Assembly: GCA_963921825.1 (NCBI GenBank)
Contig: OY997591.1
Coordinates: 48,257,825-48,321,824, forward strand
Direction: 5' to 3'
Length of the DNA: 64,000 nucleotides
Origin: Erodium maritimum
Lineage: Eukaryota > Streptophyta > Magnoliopsida > Geraniales > Geraniaceae
Made by a program: the position numbers and the translations under genes
The notes under the pieces: generated by a model
What the model was told of the DNA's origin: nothing
What the model saw: only the letters and a program-made list of their open reading frames with translations
The model's database searches: none
Part shown: piece by piece, positions 35,957 through 46,961 of the stretch
Position numbering within the stretch: the stretch's first letter is position 1
Layout of the letters: every line of letters starts with the position of its first letter

Positions 35957-37285
35957 GGAGGAAAAATAAAAAAGAAACCACTCCTTAATGTAAAAACCGT
36001 GTGAACCAATCCAAGCCATTCATTTTAAAAATGGATGGATGAGATGCAATTGAGTTGTTGACTGCAAAAAAGCAGCACTTTTTAGTAAGTGGTAAGGGCT
36101 TTTTAGTAAAACCATCATATTTTTTTTATCAATTCACTAATTTTATTTTTCCCGCTTCGTTTGAACTCTGATTGGCTTCAAACTTGTGCCATTTGTTTTG
36201 TTTTTTCAAGGGCTTTCTATCAAGACCAGTCATGAATATATTTTAAAGCAAGAAAAAAAATTATTTCGGGGTTGATTTTTTTGAAGTCTTGGTAATTTTT
36301 ATCAACACTATACATTGGGTTTATCAACATTGAACACTAGTTTTGTCACCTCATTTTCCAAAATTGAACATGATTTTTATCACATCATCACATGTTTTTT
36401 TATGAACACTAAGCACTATTTTTATCAACACTAAACACTATGTTTATCATTAAATTGCATGTGTTTTTATCATCCCATCACATGTTTTTTTATCAACACT
36501 AAACTCTAGTTTATCACCCTTATTTCGGGGCTGATTTTTAAAAAAATTAAGTCTGGGTAATATTTATCAACACTATACACTGGGTTTATCATCACTGAAC
36601 ATTAGTTTTATCACCTCATTTTCCAAAATCGAACATGAATTTTATCACATCATCACATGTTTTTTTATGAACACTAAGCACTAGTTTTATCAACACTAAA
36701 CACTATGTTTATCATTAAATTACATGTGTTTTTATCATCCCATCACATGTTTTTTTATCAACACTAAACTCTAGTTTATCACCCTTATTTTTAATTGAAC
36801 ATGATTTTTATCACCTCAGTATCTGTTTTTTATCACTCCATTACATGTTTTTTATCAACATTTAGCACTAATTTGATACCACGATATAAAAAAATTATTA
36901 GTGAAGATTTATAAACACTCAACATTGTTTTTATCACCCCAATATAACTTTTTTTCGTGCTTCAAAATATATTCATGACTGATCTTGATTTAAAGTCCTT
37001 GAAAAAAGAAATATATTGGCGCAAGTTTGAAGCTAATCGGAGTTCAAACGAATCGAGAAATATTAAATTAGTGAATTGGTTAAGAAAAAATGGACACTTG
37101 TCCACATGGCACCATGCTATTACAATTATGCCCTTGCTTGTGTGAGAAATGATGAAAGTGGCTTGAATTTGGGTGGAATTGGGGTGATAATGTGCTATCA
37201 TGGTGAATGTTAGATCATAGGTGTGTGTGGTTTGGATTGGTTCACATAGTTTTTAGGATAAGAGGAGTTTCTATCAGATTTCTCC
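35957..37285. mobile_element. MULE-like element M1 with long terminal inverted repeats
   Basis: The ends are inverted copies: GGAGGAAAAATAAAAAAGAA at the left and, read on the minus strand, GGAGAAATCTGATAGAAACT at the right. Both are followed by TGTGAACCAATCCAA(A/G)CCA. Further in, CGTTTGAACTC(T/C)GATT(G/A)GC and CAGTCATGAATATATTTT are again inverted, so each arm is about 290 bases. The flanks TTGTTTTTT (35948-35956) and ATGTTTTTT (37286-37294) agree at 8 of 9 bases, the target-repeat length of Mutator-like elements. The core holds a 259-base tandem duplication. No transposase is coded, so it is non-autonomous. It was inserted in the LINE 3' end. Confidence 0.78.
36261..36788. repeat. 259-base tandem duplication in the core of M1
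   Basis: The copies start at 36261 and 36520 with TTATTTCGGGG(T/C)TGATTTTT. Both contain many short TTTATCAACACTAAACACTA-like units, so the core is a repeat of repeats. Confidence 0.85.
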
Positions 37286-37321
37286 TATGTTTTTTGTTAG
37301 ATTGAAGTCTAATTAATAAAA

Positions 37322-37710
37322 GGGAAAACTTTGTTTCCTAACCTTTACAAACTTTTCATTATCAGATCCGAACCCAGGCCAACGTTTGGTCTCAATTCCT
37401 AACATAATAGGTTTGGAATTTCTCAGAAACTATAAAAAGACGTCCAAACTCACGATTCCGTCAACTCGTCGAGCATTGGGTTCGGTTGCTTGAGAACGAG
37501 GATAAGTTCAACGTTGAGGAAGGCACCATGGGTAATGTACGCCAACAACGAAAACGCTTGGATGAGTTGACGGAATCGTGAGTTTAGACGATTTTTTATA
37601 GTTTCTGAGAAATTTCAAACCTATTATGTTAAGAATTGAGACCAAACACTGGCCTGGGTTAGGATCTGATAATGAAACGTTTGTAAAGATTCGGAAAAAA
37701 AAGTTATCCC
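37322..37710. mobile_element. Near-palindromic MULE-type MITE M2
   Basis: This is 389 bases. The two arms are about 150 bases each and inverted: GGGAAAACTTTG at the left and GGGATAACTTTT on the minus strand at the right, followed by CATTATCAGATCC, AACATAATAGGTTTG and CTCACGATTCCGTCAACTC in both. The target repeat TTAATAAAA (9 bases) is perfect at 37313-37321 and 37711-37719. No coding capacity. The arms resemble the terminal repeats of M3, so M3-type transposase probably moved it. Confidence 0.92.
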
Positions 37711-37761
37711 TTAATAAAATTGCCACTTTTAGTCAACAAAAAAAGAGCTGTACATATGTAC

Positions 37762-37862
37762 CGATTCATGCATGTAAACCAATACATATGTATATACATA
37801 AAATACAACATAGTATGATTCACATCATGATTACAAAAAAAGTCATGTGAAGATCACATGAC
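37762..37862 (-). other. Copia C leader piece
   Basis: AT-rich DNA continuing the leader interrupted by the LINE. It ends in the palindrome described separately. Confidence 0.45.
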
Positions 37863-37868
37863 TTTTTT
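37836..37868. other. Perfect 15-base palindrome at an insertion junction
   Basis: AAAAAAGTCATGTGA and its exact complement TCACATGACTTTTTT are separated by three bases. The right arm overlaps the point where gypsy leader sequence (TTTTTTGGACATCACG) begins. Confidence 0.9.
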
Positions 37869-40800
37869 GGACATCACGTAGTTACAACCCGGTCCAGGCG
37901 TCCCCGAACTACATCGTACCCACTTGATATCAACACCGTCGCGTTCGACTACAGGGGCGCCCCTGAGTCGAGTCGCGACAGCTTAAAAACGTTTCACGCA
38001 GCAGCACACAATCATTATGTCAGTATCACCAATACTGCACATTCACACAACAGCAACCAAGACTTAGGTCACTACAGGTCTACACACGGTTTCGGACTTG
38101 CGCAACCAACGCACGACGGGACTTTTAATGACTCAACTCTCCCCACCTAATTGACGTACAGTCCGAGGTGTGAAACCTCGAGCTCTGATACCAAGCTGTC
38201 AAGCCCCGAATTCGGCAGGACCAAACCCGGAACGCGAACGGTGAAACAATAAAACAATTTTCAAACATTTTAATAAACCTCTTTAAAACAACACTTAAGT
38301 TAAACAAAAACGATAATTTTACAGCGGAAAATACGTTCAAAACGATGTACAAACGAGCTACAAGGTACGTCACTAACTACCCAGAGACCCGGACTTCCGC
38401 TCCCAGCTCTTCAAGCTTCGAGGGCTCTCCTAGTCCGTCTCACGATCGGTACCTACAGGAAAAATAGCAGGGGTGAGCATTTCGCTCACCGCCACGGATA
38501 CCGGGTTGACCACGTCATACCAGCAGAAATGTCAGGAACCCGACAATAACAACCTCGGGGACTACTACCCCAAAAACACAATTTAGACTGACGGTTACGC
38601 AATACAACTGTTCAACTTTCCCAACCATCTCAAACCCCGGACACGTAATGTAGACCTGACACAGCAGTTACGACCTCAACCAAATACGCAAATAATAACC
38701 ACGCAACACCCAAGATCACAAAGGATCGCACCCAACAATCAAGATCACAAAGGATCGCACCCAACAATCAAGATCACAAAGGATCGCACACCAGTCACTC
38801 AGTTGTCGGTTGCTAACCGGCTGGGCTTGAGCCTGCCCCTCGCAACTTTCCCCGACACGCAGTCGGGCCAGGCGGTCGACCTGTTCGCGACATATACAGC
38901 AATACTTTTTCGATAGCTAGTCGGAAGGGGAGCCGCCCTTCATCGCATAAAATTGCACACTTTACCGATGGTTAGTCGGAAGGCAAGCCAACCCTTACGC
39001 GCGCGACCCCGTGGAACCCCTTTGTTGTCAGGGGGGCCAACCTCCATGCAATAACAGTCATCACACAAGGTTCAACAAATAGCGACAATAATATAACGAC
39101 TAACTACCCCTCAGCAAGTCAGTCAACAACCATACAGGTTTAACACCCCACATGCACACATGGCCACCCACGAAACACAACCAGTAACATACGGGTTCAA
39201 CACCCCAAAGGCACACATGGCCACCCACAAAACACAACCAGTAACATACGGGTTCAACACCCCAAAGGCACACATGGCCACCCATGAAACACAACCAGTA
39301 ACATACGGGTTCAACACCCCAAAGGCACACATGGCCACAATCATAAACACAACAAGTTATTTAACCTACGGGCACAACTAAGTGACCTAATGCATTTCTA
39401 TTGTTCGATAAATTCACTTATCCTACGACACCATCAAGTGTCACATGCATTTCTACTAATAACTTTCCCTAATCAAGACCGATATTCGGCTACTTTTCCC
39501 TACCTCGTAACGCTTTCCAAATATCCACGCTCAAGCTCCGGCGTGCTCCCGCTTAGCCTCCTCTTTCCGCGGTCGGCGGCACGATCTAACAAGATCACGA
39601 ATTAAAACACTTTTTAAGTTCGCAGGCAAAGCTGAATTTTAATGAATTTGACGCCCAAACGCGACCTCGACAATGCCGATCACTCCCAAACTTCCCAGTT
39701 ACTCGACATTGTCAACAAAGGGACCGGAAAAGCACGATTCGCCCGGCTTGGCGAATCTGCCCGGGAACGGAAAACGCCCTTCCGGGGCTCCGAAAATTCC
39801 CGTTTTCGTTTCTACGATCCTAAAATAATTCAAATGTTCCAACGCAATCGACGGAATCAATTTCCGACTTCCGAGCGATTTAATTCGCGTTTAAAGTTTC
39901 TAAACCCGAAATTTCCAATTTCCACAATTTAATCCCATAATTCGTTCCGGGTATGAATTATCGACTCGGGGATCGTCCAAGACCACCCGAACACGAAAAA
40001 ATCGAGGCCCGGGAAAGTTGTCCCCACACGGCCACAACGGAAAACGTTCCTTTTCGCCCCAAAACGTTCCTAACGAACGCCAAACCTCAACCCAACCTTA
40101 ATCAAACCATTTAAATTCAAACCCTAAAATTCAAACGTTCCAAAACGAGAAAAAGACGGGTTCTTACCGTAGGCAACGAAGAGAGGAGCTCGATTTCGCA
40201 AGAAAAAACACGATCCAATCGCCGGATCGTCGACAATCTCCAAAAACCTCAACTTCTCTCTTCTTTCTCTCCTTCCCTTTCTCTCTCTTCTTTCTCTCTG
40301 TTTTTTCCTCTTTTTTTTCTGTTTTGCCGAGACCCTCTTCTTCTCCTTTTTATTCCCTTTTAAAATTTCACAAAAACAACAAAGTCCAAAAAGCCCTCAC
40401 TTACCTTTTGTCTTTAGTTTTAAGTCAAAGGGAAAAATGGTCCTTTCATCTCCCTTCCACAACTTTTGTGACATGTGTCAAGTGGGTCCCAGAAGTTAGA
40501 AAAATATATTAGTAGATATTTTTTAGTCCGATTCGCGAAATTCGACCGTCTCGGGCCCCATACGGGCCCATTTTCCAAGAATTTACGAAACTTCGCGTTC
40601 TACAGGAAAACAGCCCAACTAAGACCGTTGTAACGACGGATAAGCTTTTTGGATCCAAATCGGGCGTCGAACGGACCAAAACGTCGCTCGGTTGACTTTT
40701 TCGGCAAAAAGTCAACTTTTCCCAAATTGGTCAAAAAGTTGCCCTGAGTCACCTAGAACTCACTTTGGTCGATATCGGGGTCAACTTAAGTCTGATATGA

Positions 40801-40904
40801 CCCTCGGGGTCAGTTTTTGGTTCATTTAGGTGTCTGTCCCAAAAATTTAAATTTTTCCGTTTTTCCAGCGATTCGACCGGCGTTGACCAGGAACATTTCT
40901 TACA
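37863..40904 (-). mobile_element. Partial gypsy element G4: 5' LTR and start of leader
   Basis: An LTR of 2,708 bases (38197-40904, ends TGTCAAGCCCC and TTACA) is followed by the primer site GCTCTGATACCA (38182-38193) and about 320 bases of leader matching G2 and G3. No coding region and no second LTR are seen. It is the same family as G1-G3 but a diverged branch. Broken. Confidence 0.88.
38197..40904 (-). repeat. LTR of gypsy G4
   Basis: It contains the hairpin block (GGTGAGCATTTCGCTCACC, 38472-38490), three near copies of CAAGATCACAAAGGATCGCA (38710-38790), four minisatellite copies (39140-39345) and a pyrimidine-rich tract (40250-40325). Small frames inside it are not genes. Confidence 0.88.
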
Positions 40905-41166
40905 CTTGCACTTACCAACTACGCTTGACCTTTTTTTGCGAAAACTAACAATTTCCTCCTATTTTAACGGATTCCGTTAGGTTTTTGACACGTGTTGGTC
41001 ACGTGCACAGTAGCATTTTTTTTAACGGAATCGTCAAAATAGACAGAAAATGTTAGTTTGCGCAAAAAATGGAAAAGTCACAGTTAGGAAGTGCAAGGAA
41101 AGGTCAAGCCCAGTTAGGATCGCCAAAACAAACCTCAAGAGGGGTTAGGACCCATAGTTACCCCTA
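40905..41166. mobile_element. Foldback (MITE-like) remnant M4 abutting G4
   Basis: CTTGCACTTACCAACTACGC at 40905 and, inverted, CTTGCACTTCCTAACTGTGA from 41097 begin arms of about 72 bases that continue through a GCG(A/C)AAACTAACA block to AACGGA(T)TCCGTTA. Beyond the right arm, text such as GGGGTTAGGACCCATAGTTA lies on one side only, and the left part is probably lost at the G4 boundary. No coding capacity. Confidence 0.65.
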
Positions 41167-41459
41167 AAAATAATAAAAATGAATAATAATGGGATAACGT
41201 TGCTTTCAAAACTTTCCAAACGTTTCATTATCACATCCTAACCGAGGCAAACGTTTCGTTACAATTCCTAACATAATAGGTTTGGAATTTGAAAATTAGT
41301 ATAATCAGACATCTAAACTAACGAAATCGTTAACGGTGCACCCAAAAAGTCGAAAATACCCTCTCAAATTCGTTGAGCTCAGTTCACACCTCACTCTCAA
41401 CACTCAGAACCTCACTCGACAACTCCCTCTTCTCCCTCTTCTCTCTTCAACTCCGAAAT

Positions 41460-42460
41460 CCTAACCTGAAGCAACTGGGTGGTGAAGAAATTGATAAAGC
41501 TGAAGGGGTTGGTAAAGAACGACCAAGATGAAGGCTTTGGTGAGCAAGGACGAAGCTGCGGAAGAAATAGAAATCGATTAAGGTAACGAATCATTCTCTC
41601 TTCATTTACAAGTAGAAATTTATAGTTGAGAAAAAATGGGAATTTGTGGGTTGGCTAGGTTATGTACCACTAATTGCTTCAAGGGTTGGTATGGTTTTGT
41701 TATAGTGTGGTGTTTACTGTGTTGATTCTAGGTTCCAAGTTTTGGGTTTGAGCTACGATTGGGAATTATCCTTACTGGACTACCCTGTACTAATTCGAAA
41801 CTTCAAAGATTGATATTTGTTCATGTTCTTAGAGCTTGCTCAAACCGGATGCTAATTTGCGTAGCTGTTGTATTTATGAATTATTAATGGCACAGGAAAA
41901 TGATTACCCATTTTTTATGTAAGGAAAAGGGGTGTTTCTTATCTTCTTCTGGTTTTTTATGTAAGGAAAAGGGTTTTGTCTGAATGCCTATCATTAAGCA
42001 AGTGTGCTTTAACTGTAACTTGAATTCAAATTTTTGGCTGTCATTTACAAGTTTATATGTACTTGGCCATGGTGGATTTATATATTTGTTGAGTTCATGA
42101 TGGATGTAAATATGTATTCCATATCCAGTTTAACCGAGGATGTTGAGTGGAGGCTTAAAGAGGAATATTTATGCAATTTATTATATCTCCCAAATGGTTT
42201 AAAGAGGAGTTGTTGATACTAGTAATTGCATGAGTTGAGTTCACTAATGGACTGTTTGATGCAACCAAGAAAACTAATTTGATTGCATAATGCAGATGGT
42301 TCGGCCTAACAAATTGAAACCAATTCGAAGATTAGTAGATGAACCATCCGACGATGAGGACATCGGTGAGGCTGAGATGTTTTAAGAAGAGATAATCGAT
42401 AATGAATTGATCAACGAGGTTAATGGTGTAGGCAAAGATGTAGCAGACGAAAAAGTTTGA
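41460..42460 (+). pseudogene. Plus-strand gene-like unit in M3, function unknown
   Basis: A pyrimidine-rich leader (41390-41460) precedes a short segment reading MKALVSKDEAAEEIEID that stops at TAA just before GTAACG (about 41583). After about 700 AT-rich bases, TGATTGCATAATGCAG precedes ATGGTTCGGCC (42296), coding MVRPNKLKPIRRLVDEPSDD and then EDIGEAEMF, a stop, and EEIIDNELINEVNGVGKDV to TGA at about 42460. The arrangement looks like two exons with an intron, but the stops make it non-functional or wrongly bounded. The product is short and acidic with a basic start. I do not recognise it. Confidence 0.4.
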
Positions 42461-42822
42461 TACAATGGATTGCTATGGACTCTATTTTTTTGCAAATCTG
42501 GTTTATGATCAATATAGGACAATTGCTATGGAACATAAATTCAACAATTACTATGGACTGTATTGTTTTTTGCAAATCTGATCTGGTATGGAATAAATTT
42601 CTTTACAAATCTGGTTTATTTGTTTATTGCATATTACTACCTCATCTTAACCCTATAAAAAGGCTTCTACCTTGCTCATTTTATACACAACCAACATAAA
42701 AACAAAACAGCTATGAGGCCATACAACACTTACATTACCATTCCGACATACTTTCAATCTTGTTACAGTAGGACACATATGAAAAATATTAACATAACCA
42801 GTTTGAACAACCATTACACAAT

Positions 42823-43310
42823 TCAGAGAAGATTCATGTAGGCCTTCTTGCTCGGTCCATTACTACCATTAAAAAACAAAGACAAGAACAACCCTACTAT
42901 AATTACTAAAACCATAATTCTACATTTTGAACTCTATCTCGTCAATGTATTGTTGTTCTTTTCCTCGGTCCACATAACCTCTTCCAATACTTTAATTCTG
43001 TCGTTTATTTGAGTCACTTCCAAAGCAGAAACATCAGCATCATACTAGCGAAAAAAATTACATTTTTTCTTTCCATCCTAACACATAAACAAATAAGAAT
43101 CACAATGTCAAGGATTTTATTTTGAACACCATACATTTTTTTTCATATCAACAGTGTTGTTAAGGCAGAAGAAGCTTACACTGAATTTACCACAACCATA
43201 AAACCGTCTCCAGGGATTTTCCTTTGACAACGATGTACGAAGTGGAGCTTGCACTCCACAATAACAGTACACGATTCCCTCGACACCACGATTCATATTC
43301 TCCTGGTGAT
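42823..43310 (-). pseudogene. GRF zinc-finger protein with coiled region and membrane anchor (two exons), in M3
   Basis: Exon one (43310-43180) reads NRGVEGIVYCYCGVQAPLRT then SLSKENPWRRFYGCGKF, which fits the GRF zinc finger (CxCG, then NPxRRFYxC); the last zinc ligand region is partly replaced. A donor GTAAGC (43179-43174) and an acceptor ending CGCTAG (43050-43045) bound an intron of about 135 bases and keep the frame. Exon two reads YDADVSALEVTQINDRIKVL with a heptad-like helix. After an in-frame TAG (42936-42934) it continues MVLVIIVGLFLSLFF, a hydrophobic span, and ends at TGA (42825-42823). Many plant genomes contain small proteins with GRF finger, helix and C-terminal membrane anchor. 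The internal stop makes this copy probably inactive. Confidence 0.65.
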
Positions 43311-43933
43311 ATCAGATGGCACAACTTTTCAAACTTTCCATTACCCACTCACATCAATTTAGTCTGAAATCAGTGAAACCCTAAATTTCAGGCATTAAGT
43401 TTGAACACCATTACTACATATCGTGGTCTACCAACCAAAAGCTTAAAGATTAATTATTTGTAAGTTGTAGTTCGTCAACATATACATATTTTAGGTGTTG
43501 TTATATTGATATGCACAATTGAGCAACTTATCTGATTAAGATAACATGACAACCAACTCAAATCTACTTAAACATTATGGATGATCAATGAAGGCAAACA
43601 ATGTCAAATGGAGGATCATCCAGCTAGTCTTTGAACATAAATTACATAATCAAATACAAGAATACCTAAATTGCATTTAATCATTTCCAGGGCAGTCACA
43701 TCCAAGTCGAGAAAGCTTAATTAACACCCAAGTTGGATACAAGTTTTGCAAAATAGACATTTGCAAACCTATTCTGTAAATCACACGCCAACATAATCAA
43801 TTAACAAAATAGACATTTGCAAACCTACAATTTTTTAATTTCATTAACAAACCCTACAAATCGTCATAATCTGTAACTGGGTTTCACAAACCCTAGAATT
43901 TTTGGATTCAACGAAAGGAGGGATGATGAAAAT
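43311..43933. other. AT-rich spacer inside M3
   Basis: No gene is seen. It is probably intron between the acidic exon and the GRF exon. A direct repeat AAAATAGACATTTGCAAACCTA occurs at about 43749 and 43806. Confidence 0.5.
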
Positions 43934-44158
43934 ACTTACCTGAGCTTCTCCTTTCATCCTTCACCGGCGACCAAACACGCTGCACTCGTCTTCTTCCTCT
44001 TCAATCGCGTCTCCTTTAGCTCCTTGTTCCTCTTCAATCGTGTCTCCTTCAGCTCCTTCTTCCCTCTTCAATCGTGATTCTGATTTCTGCACGTTTCCCC
44101 TTTTGAAGCCAAACTGGCCGGGGGTAACTCTGTCATTAAAAAATTTCGTATCCATCAC
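43934..44158 (-). pseudogene. Possible upstream exon of the GRF unit
   Basis: A frame from 44158 codes MMDTKFFNDRVTPG, then QKSESRLKREEGAEGDTIEE and a second, related EEQGAKGDAIEEEEDE, an internal duplication rich in glutamate. It closes with TGA, and 20 bases later CTCAG/GTAAGT (donor at 43939-43934) looks like a real 5' splice site. It may be 5' untranslated sequence rather than coding. Confidence 0.35.
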
Positions 44159-44324
44159 GTGACTTACACGTGTTCGATGAGTTAACTGTCCTGTTAAGTT
44201 GGACAGAAATTGATATTAATTGTCAAATTCCAAACCTATTATGTTAGGAATTGTAACGAAACGTTTGCCTCGGTTACGATGTGATAATGAAACGTTTAGA
44301 AAGGTTTGGAAGCAACGTTATCCC

Positions 44325-44498
44325 AATAACAATCGGCATGGCATTGTTTGCACCATCAAAACCAAAACAAAGAGGATACAGTTCATTCACCAAGGCTCCA
44401 AGACAAAAATCATGGAATATCAGTAAAACATCATGAAACAAAGTATCCAATTCCAAATTAACCCAATAAAAACGGATCTGATACAACTTACTAGAATT
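44325..44498 (-). other. Copia C leader end, primer-site match and LTR edge
   Basis: GATCTGATACAA at 44475-44486 matches the initiator tRNA primer site at 10 of 12 positions. The next bases (about 44488-44498) resemble the start of the LTR that resumes at 54149. The match is weak on its own, but position and order fit. Confidence 0.45.
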
Positions 44499-44861
44499 AA
44501 GAATCCTCTTCTCCGAACCCTAGCTTTTCTTTTCTCTTCTCTGTGTCGTCGTAGGTGATTCTCACGGCAATAGCCGTGAGAGTCACCGGTGGTTCACAGT
44601 CTTCCCGGCCTTCTCTCCTCTGATGCGGTTCCTCCCTCTTCAGTTTCGCAGGTTCGCTCCTTCATCGGTGGCTACGTTTCCAGATCCAGTGGGACGTTCT
44701 TCTTCCTTGGGTTGATGACGGGTTTTGGCCGCTAGCTTTTTTGCTTTTCTTCTTCTCTGGCCCTTGATTGCTCTTGGTGGTTGTCCTTTCTTCAGATCTG
44801 GTACGTCTACATCTGTTCTCGAGTGATTTCGGGACTCGCGGGAGCGGCGAGGGGTTAAAAC

Positions 44862-46532
44862 TGTTGGGTCTCGAGGTATGGTTGGAGATGAACCAACTCG
44901 CAGCGGAAAATCAATGAAAACCAAGAGACGATTAAACCATGAAACAACTAACAAAGAATGGATTCACAAGAGAAAAATTCAGCACTATTTCTTACCAAAA
45001 CAAGAACATCAGTTAACGAATGATTGGCTTGAGTCTCCAAGACGCCTACGTATCCACATGGGAATCAAAGCCACGTAGTTCTTCTCTTTGAGGACTCAAG
45101 AACACAAAAATGGAGGTGAAAACTAGCCAAACCCGAAATGGTCATGGAAGAGGGAGAGAAAATGTATTTCCTATTCTTGTCTTGTGTTTGTTATGTTGAA
45201 AAAAGATGACTTAAACATAACAAACCCCATACTTGTCCAACTAAAGGCATGGGACAAGCATGGTGACAAGTAAGGTGTAAATAGGACAAAGTATGGCAAG
45301 ACAAGATTGGGTTAGGTGGTGAATCACCAACACCTTAATCCTTGTCTTGCTTACTTAGTACTAATTAATCAAGACTTGATTAATTAGTTACATGGGCCTT
45401 TCATGGGCCTCTTGGAACATGGCCCGTGGCCATTTCCAACGAGGTCCCGTGATTCGCTCATCGCCTCCAAGCCTTCCATACCGGAAATGTCCAACATTAT
45501 CCGACGCGATCAATCCCAAGACTCTAAGCCTTGTCTCGATCCGTAAAGTCCTATTCACTTACGGGCACATGACCCAAAACCCAGTTTTGGTCATGTCCTG
45601 AGACAACTCCCTTTTGGCCATTCTCCATAAATGTGTCAATGAGTTTCATCCTACGGTGTGACCCTTAGGTTTATGCATGTCAATAGATCAACGTGAAATC
45701 CCATTTTACTTGATCCTATTTAAGTGGCAACTAACGAGACTTAGTATTGTCTGACACTGCATAGCGAATCGACCCTGTCGATTCTAACCTTTCCGTCGTC
45801 CCTGTCATTATCCTTTTATCTCCGATATCCTGATTGAGATAAGGCATAGAGCCGTCATCCTTATTATTCTCAATCATTGTTCTTTGATATGTGAGATGAT
45901 TGAAGATATGATACCCAGTATCATGTGCATGGCCATGCTATTCTTTCAGTCACTCTCGATCAAGCGGCCGAGAACCGATATCTTTCTCATACCTCAGTAT
46001 GAGGGATAAATCCCTTAGCCGTCTTTCGTGTCACTCATGTAGCCCGTCCCCAAGCCAATCCTGGCCGTTATGGAAACCCTGTTACGGACAACGTTAGGCT
46101 CAGGTCAAACTCAGTTGTTGACTACATAGCGATCACAAAGACTCCTTGGTCTAAGGATACATGACAAGCTACGACACTGAATATGTTCATGACTTAATCT
46201 ATGGCACATATTCAGGGCGGGTCGTCCAATATCATGTCCCACATGATATCTATGATCAGACTCCGGAATCCCATTCCAATGACTAACAGAACGTAAGCCA
46301 TAAAGAGCCATCTTTCATACTAGTCGCTTCTAGTGAAGCTTTGTTGACTAGGAACCCATCGAGTGTGATCTATCTCGATCTATGGTTCTATTCGCATGGT
46401 GGGCATAGATCAGAGCACACATCGATATATTACTCCAACACATAAGTAATATAAAGCCGCTTTAATTTTATTGCTAACGATGATATATACATTTGGACAT
46501 TTAGGATTTAACTATGGGCACTAAGACTAACA
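44862..46532 (-). repeat. 3' LTR of Copia D
   Basis: Ends TGTTGGGTCTCGAGG and GACTAACA. The polypurine tract (plus-strand ATCTCCCACTTG, 46533-46544) is adjacent. Two small plus-strand frames in it are mirrored in the other LTR simply because the LTRs are copies. Confidence 0.93.
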
Positions 46533-46961
46533 ATCTCCCACTTGCCCTAGTTCCAATCTAAACTCCAATATATCCCCCATCGACTTTACATGTCTAACAT
46601 GTTCAGGCAGCGACACTGCCTTAGTCAAAGGGTTGGCTATGTTATCATCTGTTGCAATATAGGTTATCTTCACTTCACCTCAGTTCAGTATTTCTCTGAT
46701 GAGGTGGATACGCCGCAATACATGTTTGGATTTGTTATGCGATCTGGGCTTTTAGCTTGTGCAATGGCCCTTGTGTTGTCGCCAAATGGATTCACCGGGC
46801 TGGATGGGTTTTCGATTACACTCAACCCTGCCGTGAATTTCCAAATCCACATAGCCTCCTTAGCTGCTTCTGCAACATCCATGTATTTGGCCTCTGTCGT
46901 AGATTCGGCAATGGTATCTTGCTTTACGCTCTCCCAGCTAAAGCTCTGCCCTTCAGCTTAA
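46533..46961 (-). pseudogene. Copia D RNase H end
   Basis: Minus-strand text includes EAAKEAMWIWKFTAGLSVIE, NPFGDNTRAIAQAKSPD and, close to the polypurine tract, ANPLTKAVSLPEHV. This is the C-terminal RNase H of Copia Pol. It ends only about 60 bases from the LTR. Broken. Confidence 0.8.

Larger units (their letters stand above)
33532..37748 (+). mobile_element. L1-type LINE with its own 13-base target repeat, carrying two MULE-like insertions
   Basis: The direct repeat TGTACATATGTAC lies at 33519-33531 and 37749-37761. Between the copies are ORF1-like coding sequence (33570-35440), a 3' region, and a tail ending TTAGTCAACAAAAAAAG (37729-37745). Removing 35957-37285 and 37322-37710 gives a continuous LINE 3' end with the typical TTAATAAAATTGCC text before the A-rich tail. 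ORF2 (endonuclease and RT) is absent, so it is an internally shortened or non-autonomous copy. ORF1 has no ATG in its long frame and has breaks at about 34810-35060, so it is inactive. Confidence 0.85.
41191..44324. mobile_element. Mutator-like element M3 carrying gene-like units (Pack-MULE-like)
   Basis: This is 3,134 bases with terminal inverted repeats of about 105 bases starting GGGATAACGTTGCTT at both ends, about 93 percent identical. The 9-base target repeats AATAATAAT (41182-41190) and AATAACAAT (44325-44333) differ at one base. Inside there is no MURA transposase. There are two convergent transcription-unit-like segments: one on the plus strand from about 41370 to 42460, and one on the minus strand from about 44160 to 42823 with a GRF zinc finger. 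This could be a MULE that captured host sequence, or a family with its own small genes. The repeats are close to those of M2. Confidence 0.88.

Noticed and set aside
35957-37285. M1 as a Helitron
   Set aside because: It has long inverted terminal repeats and a 9-base target repeat. No TC start, CTRR end or insertion between A and T is seen.
40905-41097. Foldback arms as part of the G4 LTR
   Set aside because: The LTR ends at TTACA (40904), as in other family members. The inverted arms begin only after it and are absent from G1-G3.
45392-45601. Identical 69-codon frame at 45392 and 51791 as a conserved gene
   Set aside because: The two are the same position in the two LTRs of Copia D.
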